Made by a program: the position numbers and the translations under genes | In this document: positions 40,100-48,226 of the stretch, one piece after another | Numbering within the stretch: the stretch's first letter is position 1 | Layout of the letters: each line of letters begins with the position of its first letter | Assembly: GCA_964385635.1 (NCBI GenBank) | Contig: CAYLPU010000014.1 | Span: forward strand, 5,472-69,471 | Length of the DNA: 64,000 bases | Reading direction: 5' to 3' | Source: CAYLPU01 sp964385635 | GTDB lineage: Bacteria; Chloroflexota; Anaerolineae; B4-G1 | Notes under the pieces: model-generated | Seen by the model: only the letters and a program-made list of their open reading frames with translations | Databases searched by the model: none | What the model was told of the DNA's origin: nothing

Positions 40100-41071
40100 A
40101 TGAAAGATCGTCGCGCGGTTGACGAACTATCCATAGAAGAGTTGGAGGAAATTCTGCGCATCCGTAAGCGGGATGCGCGGCTGGAACGTCTGCGCCAGTT
40201 GGGCAGAAAGGCGGACGTGGGCGCGCTTGACCCGTTGGCGCCAGAGCCGCTTGAACCTCAACCGTCGCCTCTGCCAACGGATTATCGCCGCTTCGAAGAT
40301 GTGGGTGCCACAGCGCAATACCGGCCCTATGCTCTTGATGAATCACCTACAGAGGAGAAACACAGGCGGCAGCCGCGCCCGATTCACTGGGATTGGCTGC
40401 GCGACAAGAGCCTGTTGGTGGTTGAGTTGGCCGTGCTGGCGGGGTTAATCCTCGTGTTGCTCAGTTCTCTGGCGACGCTGCGCGAGATCAACGAGGAAGC
40501 CAGCCAGGCCCAGGAGGCCCAACTGCCCACTCCCACGCCCACTCCTCTCATTCAGGTGGTTGTGCTGCCGGGTGGGCACACGCCGCCCGACTCGCCTGGT
40601 GGTCCCGTGCCCGAAGAGATCCCTGCCCACCTGCGCGATCTAGTGGGCGCCATCACGCCTCTGCCTATGCCTACGCCGGGGCCAGAGCAGGCTGTCCGCA
40701 TCCAGGTCCCTGCCATTGGTGTAGATGCCCCGGTCGTGAGGGGGGACGACTGGGAACCGCTTAAGCAGGGGGCCGGTCATCACGTCGGCAGTGCCAACCC
40801 GGGTGAGAGCGGCAATTGTGTCATCTCGGCCCACAATGACATCTTTGGCGAGATATTCCGCGATTTGCCGGACCTTGATCTCGGCGACGAGATATTCGTC
40901 CACACTGCCAGCCAGGTCTACCGCTACGTCGTCACCCAGAAGCGCATCATCGAGCCGACAGAGGTGAGCGTGATGTATCCCACCTCCAGCCCGGTGTTGA
41001 CGCTCATTTCTTGTTATCCGTATGGGATTGACACGCACCGTATCGTCGTCATTGCTGAGTTACAACCGTAG
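40100..41071 (+). CDS. Sortase, class D/E-like
   Basis: Membrane transpeptidase anchoring proteins to the cell surface. Residues ~1-95 are a charged cytoplasmic region, residues ~100-123 one transmembrane segment, then a PTPTPT linker. The catalytic sortase domain occupies the last ~130 residues, with His245 (VISAHND), Cys305 (TLISCYPYG) and Arg314 (THRIVVIAE). 323 residues. Substrates with LPxTG signals were not found in this window. Confidence 0.92.
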   Translation: MKDRRAVDELSIEELEEILRIRKRDARLERLRQLGRKADVGALDPLAPEPLEPQPSPLPTDYRRFEDVGATAQYRPYALDESPTEEKHRRQPRPIHWDWLRDKSLLVVELAVLAGLILVLLSSLATLREINEEASQAQEAQLPTPTPTPLIQVVVLPGGHTPPDSPGGPVPEEIPAHLRDLVGAITPLPMPTPGPEQAVRIQVPAIGVDAPVVRGDDWEPLKQGAGHHVGSANPGESGNCVISAHNDIFGEIFRDLPDLDLGDEIFVHTASQVYRYVVTQKRIIEPTEVSVMYPTSSPVLTLISCYPYGIDTHRIVVIAELQP

Positions 41072-41086
41072 GAGGACATAAGGATT

Positions 41087-41335
41087 ATGGCGAAGAAGTC
41101 ACGTCGCGTCAGGAAGAAGAGCCGGCAGGTGCGTCTTTCGCCGGCCCAGATGGTACAGCCGGGAGTGGGTGAGGGGGCCGATGCTCCCGTCGTTGCTATC
41201 CCGGTGGTGCCTGTGCCAAAGGTGGCTGATCTGCGGAAGGAATATAACTATGTCATCGCTGATCTCAAGCGCATCACAATCATCGCCGTGGTGATGTTGG
41301 CGGTGTTAGTTGTTCTGGCGCTGCTGTTGACTTGA
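41087..41335 (+). CDS. Small basic membrane protein
   Basis: 82 residues: a very basic N terminus (AKKSRRVRKKSRQVRLS), a Val/Pro-rich middle, and one C-terminal transmembrane helix (ITIIAVVMLAVLVVLALLLT). Fifteen bases after the sortase with Shine-Dalgarno aggaggac, so co-expressed with it. I do not recognise the family; a tail-anchored orientation is likely. Confidence 0.75.
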   Translation: MAKKSRRVRKKSRQVRLSPAQMVQPGVGEGADAPVVAIPVVPVPKVADLRKEYNYVIADLKRITIIAVVMLAVLVVLALLLT

Positions 41336-41374
41336 ACCGTCGAGCGAGCGTTTTCTGCTGCCAGGACGAACGCG

Positions 41375-41405
41375 CCAGCGCCCGCGTCTTGCACGCGGGC
41401 GCTGG
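41375..41405. terminator. Terminator between convergent genes
   Basis: Thirteen-base-pair perfect stem (CCAGCGCCCGCGT / ACGCGGGCGCTGG) with a CTTGC loop; T-rich sequence (TCTTGTTG) follows on +. Serves the sortase operon and possibly the opposing membrane protein operon. Confidence 0.8.
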
Positions 41406-41420
41406 TCTTGTTGATGCTCT

Positions 41421-42239
41421 CTATTGAGCAGGGGCTTGGTCAGCCTCGTGAGCGACCAGCGGGGGAAACGCCTGTGCTAACGCGGCCAACCCCCACGATA
41501 CTCCCCAGTGGAGAGCCAATGCCAGCCATAGATTCTGAGTCAACAGGAATAGCACGCTGCTGATGACGGCCAGTGTACCGCGCAGCAATTGGGCTGGGGT
41601 TCGCTGCGGATCTGCCAGGCCTTTGCGCCAGGCTGGGTTAAGTGTTGCCTCCAGCGCCACCATCGCCAATCCAACCCAGATGCCCCAATACGGGCCCAGC
41701 GCGAGGATAGGCGCGTTGCGGTAGAAGGCCCAGTGAACCTCGTGATAGGATGACTCACGCAAAAGCACCCAGCCAGAGTCAATGGTCCCCGCAACCACGC
41801 CCTCCTCACCGGCGGTGGTCAACGCTCGGCGGTAGGTCCACCAGCCTAGCGCCAGCAGCGCCCACGCTCCGATGCCCAGCGCCGCTGCCCATCCGACGTC
41901 GTATGCCCAATCGAGCCAACTGGCAGCAATGGCGGCACTGGTCGCTTCCTTGCCCGGAATAGGCAAGTCGAACCGCTGTAGCCCTAACAGTCGCCCGACA
42001 ACCGCATCACGGCCCCACAGGAGTGCGGCGAAGGGTATGCCGATGTAATACAGCGAGCGAAGGAACTGAAGTAGCCACGGGGCAAAACGCCAGGTGATCA
42101 GACGGGTGATGAACCTGCCTGTTGCACCGGAGCGGGGTTGGCGGAAAAACCAGGCCAGGTTCGCGCAAAGGACGGCCAGAAGCAGAGAGCCACTCAGCCA
42201 CAGCCACCCTTCGCCCCATTCCATAGTCAACTCCGGCAC
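41421..42239 (-). CDS. Polytopic membrane protein, possibly CPBP-protease-like
   Basis: 272 residues with about seven hydrophobic segments. Near residue 165 the segment ESSYHEVHWAFYR and the late LALALHWGVSWG faintly resemble the glutamate and histidine motifs of CPBP intramembrane proteases, but the EExxR motif is not exact, so catalytic activity is doubtful. Starts 4 bases after the histidine kinase stop, so coexpressed with it and possibly a sensory partner (inference). Confidence 0.6.
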   Translation of the reverse strand: MPELTMEWGEGWLWLSGSLLLAVLCANLAWFFRQPRSGATGRFITRLITWRFAPWLLQFLRSLYYIGIPFAALLWGRDAVVGRLLGLQRFDLPIPGKEATSAAIAASWLDWAYDVGWAAALGIGAWALLALGWWTYRRALTTAGEEGVVAGTIDSGWVLLRESSYHEVHWAFYRNAPILALGPYWGIWVGLAMVALEATLNPAWRKGLADPQRTPAQLLRGTLAVISSVLFLLTQNLWLALALHWGVSWGLAALAQAFPPLVAHEADQAPAQ

Positions 42240-42243
42240 GCGC

Positions 42244-43992
42244 TTACCTTACCTCCAGAGGCACAGTCAGTGTGACCCGTGTTCCCTCACCCAGTGCTGA
42301 GGCTATGGTTAGTTTTCCGCTGACCAACTCGGCCCGCTCGTGCATATTGATCATACCCAGGCTACCACGCTTGTCATAGCTCACCTGCACTGCGTCCACA
42401 TCGAACCCACAGCCGTCGTCCTCTACCTCGGCGACAAATAGACTGTCTTGAATGTTGAGTCGCACCCAGATATTTTTGGCACTGGCGTGCTTGCGGGCGT
42501 TGCCGATCGCTTCATCGAGGATGTAGAAGATCACTCCCTGGACGTTCATCTCCAGCATTTGGTCTACCTTTGGTACTGCTTCCATGTGAATCGGCGTGGC
42601 GTCCATTTCGGCCAATTTGTTGATGTACTGCTCCAACGCTGCTAGCAGCCCCTGTGTTTCGAGGATGAGCGGCCGGAGTGTGAAGAGCATATGACGGATT
42701 TCCTTCGTCGTGCGGCGTGCCAGTTCCTCGACCCGCGCCAGTTCCTCGGCTGTCTGTTGGGGGTTTTTTTCCAACAACATCCGTGCGTAGTTCAGCCGCA
42801 TCGCGATGGCTGCAATACTCTGTGTGGGTCCGTCGTGTAGGTCGCGGGACAGTTTCCTGCGGGCGTCCTCCTCTACCGCTACGATGCGCTCCTTCTCCTC
42901 TGTCAGGCTCTGATAGAGTTGGGCATTCTGAAGCGCGACGATGGCCTGGTTACAAATAGCGATGAGCAAGTCCTTATGGTCTTCTGTGTAGGTATCGGGC
43001 TGGGGGCTGCCGAAAATCACTGCCCCGAAGTTCTCGAAGCCGGCCCGCAGCGGCATGATGATCGCCTGCTGACAACTGTGCATCATGATAAGCTGGCCTA
43101 GCTCTGGATCTTCTGATGGATTGTCGGTGACCGTGGCCTCTGCTGTCGCCAACGCCCGTGCCAGGACACCGCCCTTGCCCTGGAACACGACGTTCTGGTC
43201 GCGTGGAGGTAGGTGCCGCGAGGCCACCATGCGCAGGTCGTTGTGACTGAAGAGTATCACCATGCTCACGTGGGCCGAGTCTGGTTGGCCCAACTCTCGC
43301 ATACCGGCCTCGCCCACCTCAAGTACCGTGTCCAGTACTTTGTTGTAGTTCAGTGTCGCGCTGAGCGTGCTTGCCAACTCGAAAATTACCCGTGAATGTT
43401 CGTGGGCGACGCGCAGCTTTCGTAGCGCAGCCTCCTCTTCGAGTCGACGTGCGTGTGCGACTTTCTGCTTCATTCGCCTTCCCACAAGGCTACTTATCAA
43501 GGCTGCTAGCAGGAGAACCAGGGAACGGACTATGAATGGAAGCAAGTCTAACCACGATGTGGGTGGTGCTCTGAAGTAGCGCGCGAAGCCACAGATTGCC
43601 GCGATGACAACAGCAGTCAACGGGCTGATTGCCCAGGGAAAGCACAGTGCTGCTGTGAAGATGGGGAAGAGCGCGAAGAACAGCAATGGGCTTGTCAGGC
43701 CGCCCGACGTCATCACGAAGCCGATGGTAAGGACTGTGTCGATCAGCAATGTCATCACCGGCATAATAGCCCGCTTGAGGGTACGGTAAGGTGGCAACAG
43801 CGTCACGACGAGGTTATATAGAGTCGCGATGGCTAACAGGATAACTTGGGAAGGAAGATACGAGAGATCCAGGAAACCGCCAAGAGCGCCTATGATGTTG
43901 ACGAGAGCCACGCTTACCAGGAGCCACCAGCGCAGGTTGCTGATCATCCAGTCTACTTGGGAACGTTCGTTGGCACTCTCAAGTATAGGCAT
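42244..43992 (-). CDS. GAF-domain sensor histidine kinase, NarL type
   Basis: 582 residues: about six transmembrane segments (residues ~18-165), a coiled coil, a GAF-like domain (~200-345; MVASRHLPPRDQ, AIIMPLRAGFENFGAVIFGS), a HisKA_3 region with phosphoacceptor His386 (LSRDLHDGPTQSIAAIAMRL), and an HATPase domain (DEAIGNARKHASAKN; VEDDGCGFD; GMINMHERAEL). No response regulator gene adjoins it; the downstream gene is the membrane protein above. Confidence 0.93.
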   Translation of the reverse strand: MPILESANERSQVDWMISNLRWWLLVSVALVNIIGALGGFLDLSYLPSQVILLAIATLYNLVVTLLPPYRTLKRAIMPVMTLLIDTVLTIGFVMTSGGLTSPLLFFALFPIFTAALCFPWAISPLTAVVIAAICGFARYFRAPPTSWLDLLPFIVRSLVLLLAALISSLVGRRMKQKVAHARRLEEEAALRKLRVAHEHSRVIFELASTLSATLNYNKVLDTVLEVGEAGMRELGQPDSAHVSMVILFSHNDLRMVASRHLPPRDQNVVFQGKGGVLARALATAEATVTDNPSEDPELGQLIMMHSCQQAIIMPLRAGFENFGAVIFGSPQPDTYTEDHKDLLIAICNQAIVALQNAQLYQSLTEEKERIVAVEEDARRKLSRDLHDGPTQSIAAIAMRLNYARMLLEKNPQQTAEELARVEELARRTTKEIRHMLFTLRPLILETQGLLAALEQYINKLAEMDATPIHMEAVPKVDQMLEMNVQGVIFYILDEAIGNARKHASAKNIWVRLNIQDSLFVAEVEDDGCGFDVDAVQVSYDKRGSLGMINMHERAELVSGKLTIASALGEGTRVTLTVPLEVR

Positions 43993-44068
43993 GAGGGGGC
44001 TTACCGCTGCGTACTAAAGAGACCACAGGCAGTAGGGGATGGATATCTGCGTTCTCGACCTAGCACAA

Positions 44069-44142
44069 TGGGCGCGAAGGGACTCGAACCCCTGACCTCT
44101 ACAATGTGAGTGTAGCGCTCTGACCAACTGAGCTACGCGCCC
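44069..44142 (-). tRNA. tRNA-Val (anticodon CAC)
   Basis: Acceptor GGGCGCG / CGCGCCC, D arm with AGCTCAGTTGGTCAGAGC, anticodon stem CTACA/TGTAG and loop CTCACAT (anticodon CAC, codon GTG), T arm AGGGG-TTCGAGT-CCCTT. 74 bases; CCA not encoded. Confidence 0.95.
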
Positions 44143-44154
44143 CAGATAGTGAAG

Positions 44155-44183
44155 ATTATAGCACTGAATTCTTCAAACTGCAA
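44155..44183 (-). promoter_or_regulatory. Sigma-70 promoter of tRNA-Val
   Basis: Minus strand TTGCAG, 17-base spacer, TATAAT, 13 bases before the tRNA. No terminator is seen between the tRNA and the histidine kinase 76 bases on, so they may share this promoter. Confidence 0.8.
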
Positions 44184-44186
44184 GTC

Positions 44187-44215
44187 TTGACAGTTATTTG
44201 TCTTCGTGGTATCAT
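44187..44215 (+). promoter_or_regulatory. Sigma-70 promoter of the SAM synthetase transcript
   Basis: TTGACA, 17-base spacer, TATCAT, placed ~30 bases before the riboswitch and back to back with the tRNA-Val promoter. Confidence 0.8.
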
Positions 44216-44245
44216 CGTATCCAAACTTAATACCCCGGCGATATT

Positions 44246-44358
44246 CTTATCCAGAGAGGTGGAGGGACCGGCCCTGCGAAGCCTCGGCAACCAGACTGGA
44301 AACTGGTTGCTGGAAATTCAGAACGGGTAGGGAGCAAGTGCCTGCCCGAAGATGATGC
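44246..44358 (+). promoter_or_regulatory. SAM riboswitch (S-box, SAM-I/IV clan)
   Basis: Starts with the hallmark CTTATCCAGAGAGGTGGAGGGA, continues GGCCCTGCGAAGCCTCGGCAACC as in the S-box core, and ends near AGATGATG, which can close P1. The P3-P4 part (GTTGCTGGAAATTCAGAACG) departs from the commonest GTGCTAATTCC form, so the exact subtype is unsure. It lies ahead of the SAM synthetase gene and would lower its expression when SAM is abundant. Confidence 0.87.
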
Positions 44359-44430
44359 CAGCGACGAGTCATGGTGCCAATTCCGGCAGAATGGTGTTTC
44401 TGGAAGATAAGAGATGGTTACGTCATTTGT

Positions 44431-44460
44431 ACCCCCTTTTGTCCTCCAGAAGGGGGTTCT
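44431..44460 (+). terminator. Candidate expression-platform hairpin of the riboswitch
   Basis: ACCCCCTT paired with AAGGGGGT around an 11-base loop, followed by TTCTGTGTT. A T-poor tail makes it a weak intrinsic terminator, but its place between aptamer and Shine-Dalgarno suits riboswitch-controlled termination. Confidence 0.5.
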
Positions 44461-44510
44461 GTGTTGTCAGTGCCAGCCCAGACCGGGGAGAAACTCAGGA
44501 GGAAGTATCA

Positions 44511-45698
44511 ATGACGAAGCGCAACATTGTGGTAGTTGAGGCCACCGGGCAATTCATCGAGGATGTTCCAGTTGAGATCGTCGAGCGTAAAGGCATCGGT
44601 CATCCCGATAGCCTGTGCGATGGTATCGCTGAGCGCATCTCGGTTGAGTACTCCCGCTGGTGTCAGGAGAATCTGGGCGTGCTTCTGCACCACAACTTCG
44701 ACAAGGTGCAGTTGGTGGCCGGAGAGGTCGAAGTTGGCTACGGCGGTGGGTATATGCTCAAGCCCATCCATATCCAGATCGCTGGGCGTGGCACCCCTGC
44801 TTTCCAGGGCCGGAAGGTGCCCATGGATGATATTGCCATCCGGGCCGCCAAGCAGCACGTGCGTGAGACGATGCGCTATCTGGAACCCGACAGGCACATG
44901 GTGGTTGATAGTTATGCCGGCCGGGGGGCCGAGGAACTGCAGTATGTGGTAGATCACGTGACGGCTAATGATACCAGTTTTGGAGTCAGCCACTGGCCCC
45001 GCTCCGGGCTGGAGTATTGTGTATACGAGACTGCCCAGTACATCAACTACAGGCTGATTGACGAGTTCCCGGTGGGAGAGGATATCAAGGTGATGGGCAT
45101 GCGTCGCAACAGTGAACTGACACTGACAGTCGCATCGCCTTTCATCGCCACGCGCATCGGAGACGCGGCCGAATACCTGGAGGTCAAGCAGGCTGCTGAA
45201 GCAGCGATTCAGGAATATGCCTCTCAACTGGATCACCGGAAGGTTACGGTGATGGTCAACACGGCCGACGACGTTGCTAACGATGCGGTCTATCTGACAC
45301 TAACTGGCACGTCGGCCGAGATGGGTGACGATGGAGCGGTCGGCCGCGGCAATCGGGTCAACGGAGTCATTGCTCCCTTCCGCTCCGCCAGTCTGGAGGC
45401 GGCCTGCGGCAAGAACCCAATCTCCCACGTGGGTAAGATCTACAACGTACTGGCACTGCTGACGGCGCAGGACATCGTCGTGCGGGTACCGGCTGTCCGA
45501 GAGACCACTGTTTACATCCTCTCGCAGATTGGCGCGCCGTTGGATCAGCCATTGGTAGCCACCGCGCTGGTGCGCCCGACCGATGGCTCTCTCACTCCCG
45601 ACATTCGGGCCGACGTGCGGAGCGTGCTCGACGAGAGCATGGCCAACGTGGGCGACGTGTGTGCGCGTGTCCTGGACCGCGAACTGACGCTGTTCTAG
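44511..45698 (+). CDS. mat: Archaeal-type S-adenosylmethionine synthetase
   Basis: Makes SAM from methionine and ATP. The sequence matches the archaeal AdoMet synthetase family, not the usual bacterial MetK: VERKGIGHPDSLCDGIAE, HHNFDKVQLVAGEVEVGYGGG, DTSFGVSHWPRSGLE and GDDGAVGRGNRVNGVI with NPISHVGKIYNVLA. 395 residues, normal for that family. ATG 44511 follows caggaggaag; a longer frame from 44352 overlaps the riboswitch and is rejected. The SAM riboswitch upstream supports the function. Confidence 0.94.
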   Translation: MTKRNIVVVEATGQFIEDVPVEIVERKGIGHPDSLCDGIAERISVEYSRWCQENLGVLLHHNFDKVQLVAGEVEVGYGGGYMLKPIHIQIAGRGTPAFQGRKVPMDDIAIRAAKQHVRETMRYLEPDRHMVVDSYAGRGAEELQYVVDHVTANDTSFGVSHWPRSGLEYCVYETAQYINYRLIDEFPVGEDIKVMGMRRNSELTLTVASPFIATRIGDAAEYLEVKQAAEAAIQEYASQLDHRKVTVMVNTADDVANDAVYLTLTGTSAEMGDDGAVGRGNRVNGVIAPFRSASLEAACGKNPISHVGKIYNVLALLTAQDIVVRVPAVRETTVYILSQIGAPLDQPLVATALVRPTDGSLTPDIRADVRSVLDESMANVGDVCARVLDRELTLF

Positions 45699-45714
45699 TT
45701 GGTCTGTTAGGTAT

Positions 45715-46854
45715 ATGAGCCGGCGGACTTCGTCACGCATCTGGGCTGTTCTGGGCGTCGGTGTCGCAGCGATAGTTGGGTTAGGGCTACTACTGGCGTT
45801 ACTGGGGCGCGGGACGGGCCTACTCGTCCCGATGGTTACCCCGATGACCTCAACTCCACCCAACGACCCGGTCGTGGTCAGTGTAGTTCTCAACCAAGAC
45901 ACCCGCTCTATCAGACACTCCTTATGGCTGGAGGCGGTCTTGCTCGACCAGGTGATGAGCGGGTTGGCTGGGCAGCCGGCTCCCACACCCGATGAGACTC
46001 TCCAACGTCTGATCAATGAAGAGTTGGTGCTAAATGGCTTCCCACTCGAGCAGGAACCGACCGCGGAACAGGTCGAGGCGCGGGTCGCCGCGATGGAACA
46101 GACCTGGGGAGTGGATGACGCCGCTGTAGTGATGGCGTTGGAGAAAGCAGGGCTTACCCGCGCAGCATTCGAGCGAATGGTCGGGCGACTGTTGGCAGTG
46201 CAGGCGGGCCTGGAGGTGCTGCAAAGTCAGGGCTACGACACCACAGCCTGGCTGGAGAAGCAGCGGGCCAGCGCGGAAATCCTGCTTAGTGAGGAATTCG
46301 AGGACGCGGTAGCACAGGTGCTCCCTACTGCTCAGTCGCCAATCCCAACGCCGTTTTTGTCGCCCATCCCCACTCCTGCTACCGAGACGCCTCTTCCTAC
46401 CCCGGCCGTCGCGATTCCCGAGGTGGCCCCTGATTTCACGCTCGAGCGGGCTGGGGGCGACACATTCACACTGACAAAGCAATTGGCCCTGGGGCCAGTG
46501 GTGCTGGTCTTCTTCCAGAGATGCGGCTGAGGACCTGACCGAACGCAACTCGTGGAGTTGCAGAGGCAATATGAAGCGTTCAAGGAAGCCGGAGTGGAAG
46601 TGATCGCGCTGGCGGTCGTCCCTGTTGCATCGGTGGATGAAACGCGGCAGAGCATAGGGATTGCCTATCCCCTGCTGGCTGACCCTGCGCATCGGGTTGC
46701 CGAATCCTATGGCGTGTATAACTTGCTGGGCGATGGCTGTGCCGCACCGTCCGTGTTTATCATTGAGATGGATGGGCGCATCCTGTGGAGCCACATCGGC
46801 CAGCATCCCGGCGACCGGCCCGGCGTCCAGACGATACTGGAGCGACTGCCATAG
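45715..46854 (+). CDS. SurA-like / peroxiredoxin fusion, candidate selenoprotein (in-frame TGA)
   Basis: Read through TGA 46528-46530 the gene encodes 379 residues: an N-terminal membrane anchor (~8-32), a SurA-N-like helical region (~90-190: LQRLINEELVLNGF), a Pro/Thr linker (~200-228), then a peroxiredoxin/AhpC-TSA domain (PDFTLERAGGDTF ... LLADPAHRVAESYGVYNLL). The TGA is codon 272 and lies in FFQRCG-U-GPDRTQL, aligning with the peroxidatic Cys of family members reading RGHWCPFCRAQL. The frame stays open on both sides and a SECIS-like hairpin follows. Alternatives: nonsense mutation or sequence error. No sel genes are in the window. Confidence 0.75.
46545..46561 (+). promoter_or_regulatory. 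Candidate bacterial SECIS hairpin
   Basis: Seven-base-pair perfect stem GCAACTC / GAGTTGC with loop GTG. The loop begins 21 bases after the TGA, inside the 16-37 base window expected for bacterial SECIS elements, and has G at its first position as the published rules require. It lies within the coding frame. Confidence 0.6.
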
Positions 46855-46861
46855 CACTGCT

Positions 46862-46897
46862 ACCCTTGCGAAGGTTGCTGATAGCCTTCGCAAGGGT
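46862..46897 (+). terminator. Hairpin after the peroxiredoxin gene
   Basis: Thirteen-base-pair stem (ACCCTTGCGAAGG / CCTTCGCAAGGGT) with a ten-base loop, 8 bases after the stop. T-run is weak (TTCTCG), so termination may be partial; the next start is 7 bases on. Confidence 0.6.
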
Positions 46898-46903
46898 TCT
46901 CGT

Positions 46904-47539
46904 ATGATGGGCACAGAAAGGACTGCCGCCGCCTACGACCGCATCGCCCCGCGCTACGTGGCAAGGGCGACCTACCCGCTGGAGCAGGAACTGGCGTGTT
47001 TCAGGCACATGGTGCCGAACCGTGGGTTGGTGCTCGACGTGGGATGTGGGCCAGGACAGTACACCCGGGCACTGGAGGCACGGGGACTGTGTGTCGTGGG
47101 CCTCGATCTCTCGCTGGGCATGCTGCGCCAGGCCCAGGCGGCCGGAACGCCCCGGCTGGTGCGCGCCGACATGTGCCGCCTCCCCATCGCCGATGAGTGC
47201 GCCGATGGCTGCTTCGTCTGCGCCTCGCTGCTGCACCTGCCCCGAGGCCAGGCCCCCCAGGCGCTTTTGGAGTTTCGTCGTGTACTGCGGCCTGGCGGCG
47301 CGCTCTACATTGGCCTGAAAGAGGGGGAAGGGGAGGAATGGGTGACCGACCGGGAAGGCCACGAGCGTTTCTTCGTCTACTACCGGCTGGGGGAGGCCGA
47401 CCGGCTGATCCAGGCTGTGGGTTTCGAGATCGTGGATGGCTGGACCAGCCCGCCAGGCGAGGGTCAGCGGCACAACTGGTTGAACCGGTTTGCAGTGGCG
47501 CGGCCACGGACGCAACGCGCACGGGCCACCTGCTGGTAA
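46904..47539 (+). CDS. Class I SAM-dependent methyltransferase
   Basis: Motif I LVLDVGCGPGQYTRALE, motif II VVGLDLSLGMLRQA, then ADMCRLPIADECADGCFVCASLLHL and LRPGGALYIGLKEG; UbiE/MenG-like layout. About 211 residues. ATG 46904 or 46907; both share the upstream hairpin. Substrate unknown. Confidence 0.88.
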   Translation: MMGTERTAAAYDRIAPRYVARATYPLEQELACFRHMVPNRGLVLDVGCGPGQYTRALEARGLCVVGLDLSLGMLRQAQAAGTPRLVRADMCRLPIADECADGCFVCASLLHLPRGQAPQALLEFRRVLRPGGALYIGLKEGEGEEWVTDREGHERFFVYYRLGEADRLIQAVGFEIVDGWTSPPGEGQRHNWLNRFAVARPRTQRARATCW

Positions 47540-47596
47540 GAAGCGCACCATGTGGCCCCATAGCGTGTTGTAGCAATAGGGAGACAAGACAGGACA

Positions 47597-48226
47597 ATGG
47601 ATCCAGGAGTCATCGCGGTCATCGGGCTGTGTGTGTTTCTGGCGCTGTGGTACGGCGGAGGATACCTGTATAACCGCCGCCGTGGGCAGCGTCTTTTTCG
47701 TTGGTTGGAGACAGGACTGGACGTGCTGGGCGGCGAGAGGGAGTCTGGCTGGATTGGCTCTCCTGCCTCCGGCGCTCGCATCAGCGTCATCCACGCCGCT
47801 TCACCTTTCCGGCGGCTGGAGATCACGCTGCTGCTGGAGAACCGCGAGATTCTGCCACTGTGGCTGCTCGACCGCTTGCGCGGAAAGTGGGATTGGCTTA
47901 TAATTAAAAGTACGCTACGTTCGCCGCACCGGAGCGAGGTAGAAGTGAGCTCGACCAGGAGCGGCGCCCTGAGCCTGTCGAAGGGGAAGACCGCCCGTCG
48001 CCAGGAGCAGACCTGGACACGGCAAGAGGGGTCGCATGGTCTGATCATAGCATATCGGGGCTCAGGCGCACAGCAGAAGGTAGCAATATTGGAACCCTGG
48101 CTGGAGACTTACGGCGCACACCTGCACCGCCCACCTGTTCGTCTGAGTACTGGAAACCAGGTTTTTTGGAGAAACCTGGTTTCTAAATCTACCCAAGGTC
48201 CATATCCATGCACCCTTCCCTGCTAA
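47597..48226 (+). CDS. Hypothetical membrane-anchored protein with repeat insertions
   Basis: 209 residues. One N-terminal transmembrane helix (VIAVIGLCVFLALWYGGGYL), then a region with RLEITLLLENREILPLWLLDRL. I do not recognise a family. Two small palindromic repeats lie inside the frame: a CCCTGAGC..GTCGAAGGG element (47966-47985) giving ALSLSKG, and a GAAACC palindrome (48153-48183) giving GNQVFWRNLVS. The last ~25 residues are therefore repeat-derived, and the frame overlaps the TPR gene start by 19 bases. Confidence 0.65.
   Translation: MDPGVIAVIGLCVFLALWYGGGYLYNRRRGQRLFRWLETGLDVLGGERESGWIGSPASGARISVIHAASPFRRLEITLLLENREILPLWLLDRLRGKWDWLIIKSTLRSPHRSEVEVSSTRSGALSLSKGKTARRQEQTWTRQEGSHGLIIAYRGSGAQQKVAILEPWLETYGAHLHRPPVRLSTGNQVFWRNLVSKSTQGPYPCTLPC
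47966..47985. repeat. CCCTGAGC..GTCGAAGGG repeat inside a gene
   Basis: Imperfect palindrome gccctgagcctgtcgaaggg in frame within the hypothetical gene. Two relatives lie at 61696-61743. This small repeat class recurs in many environmental bacterial genomes (general knowledge). Confidence 0.7.
48153..48183. repeat. GAAACC palindrome (12-bp arms)
   Basis: GAAACCAGGTTT / AAACCTGGTTTC with a seven-base loop, at the end of the hypothetical frame. Related palindrome at 59284-59317. Confidence 0.8.

Noticed and set aside
41421..42239. Firm CPBP protease annotation
   Set aside because: The EExxR motif is not exact; only a tentative note was kept.
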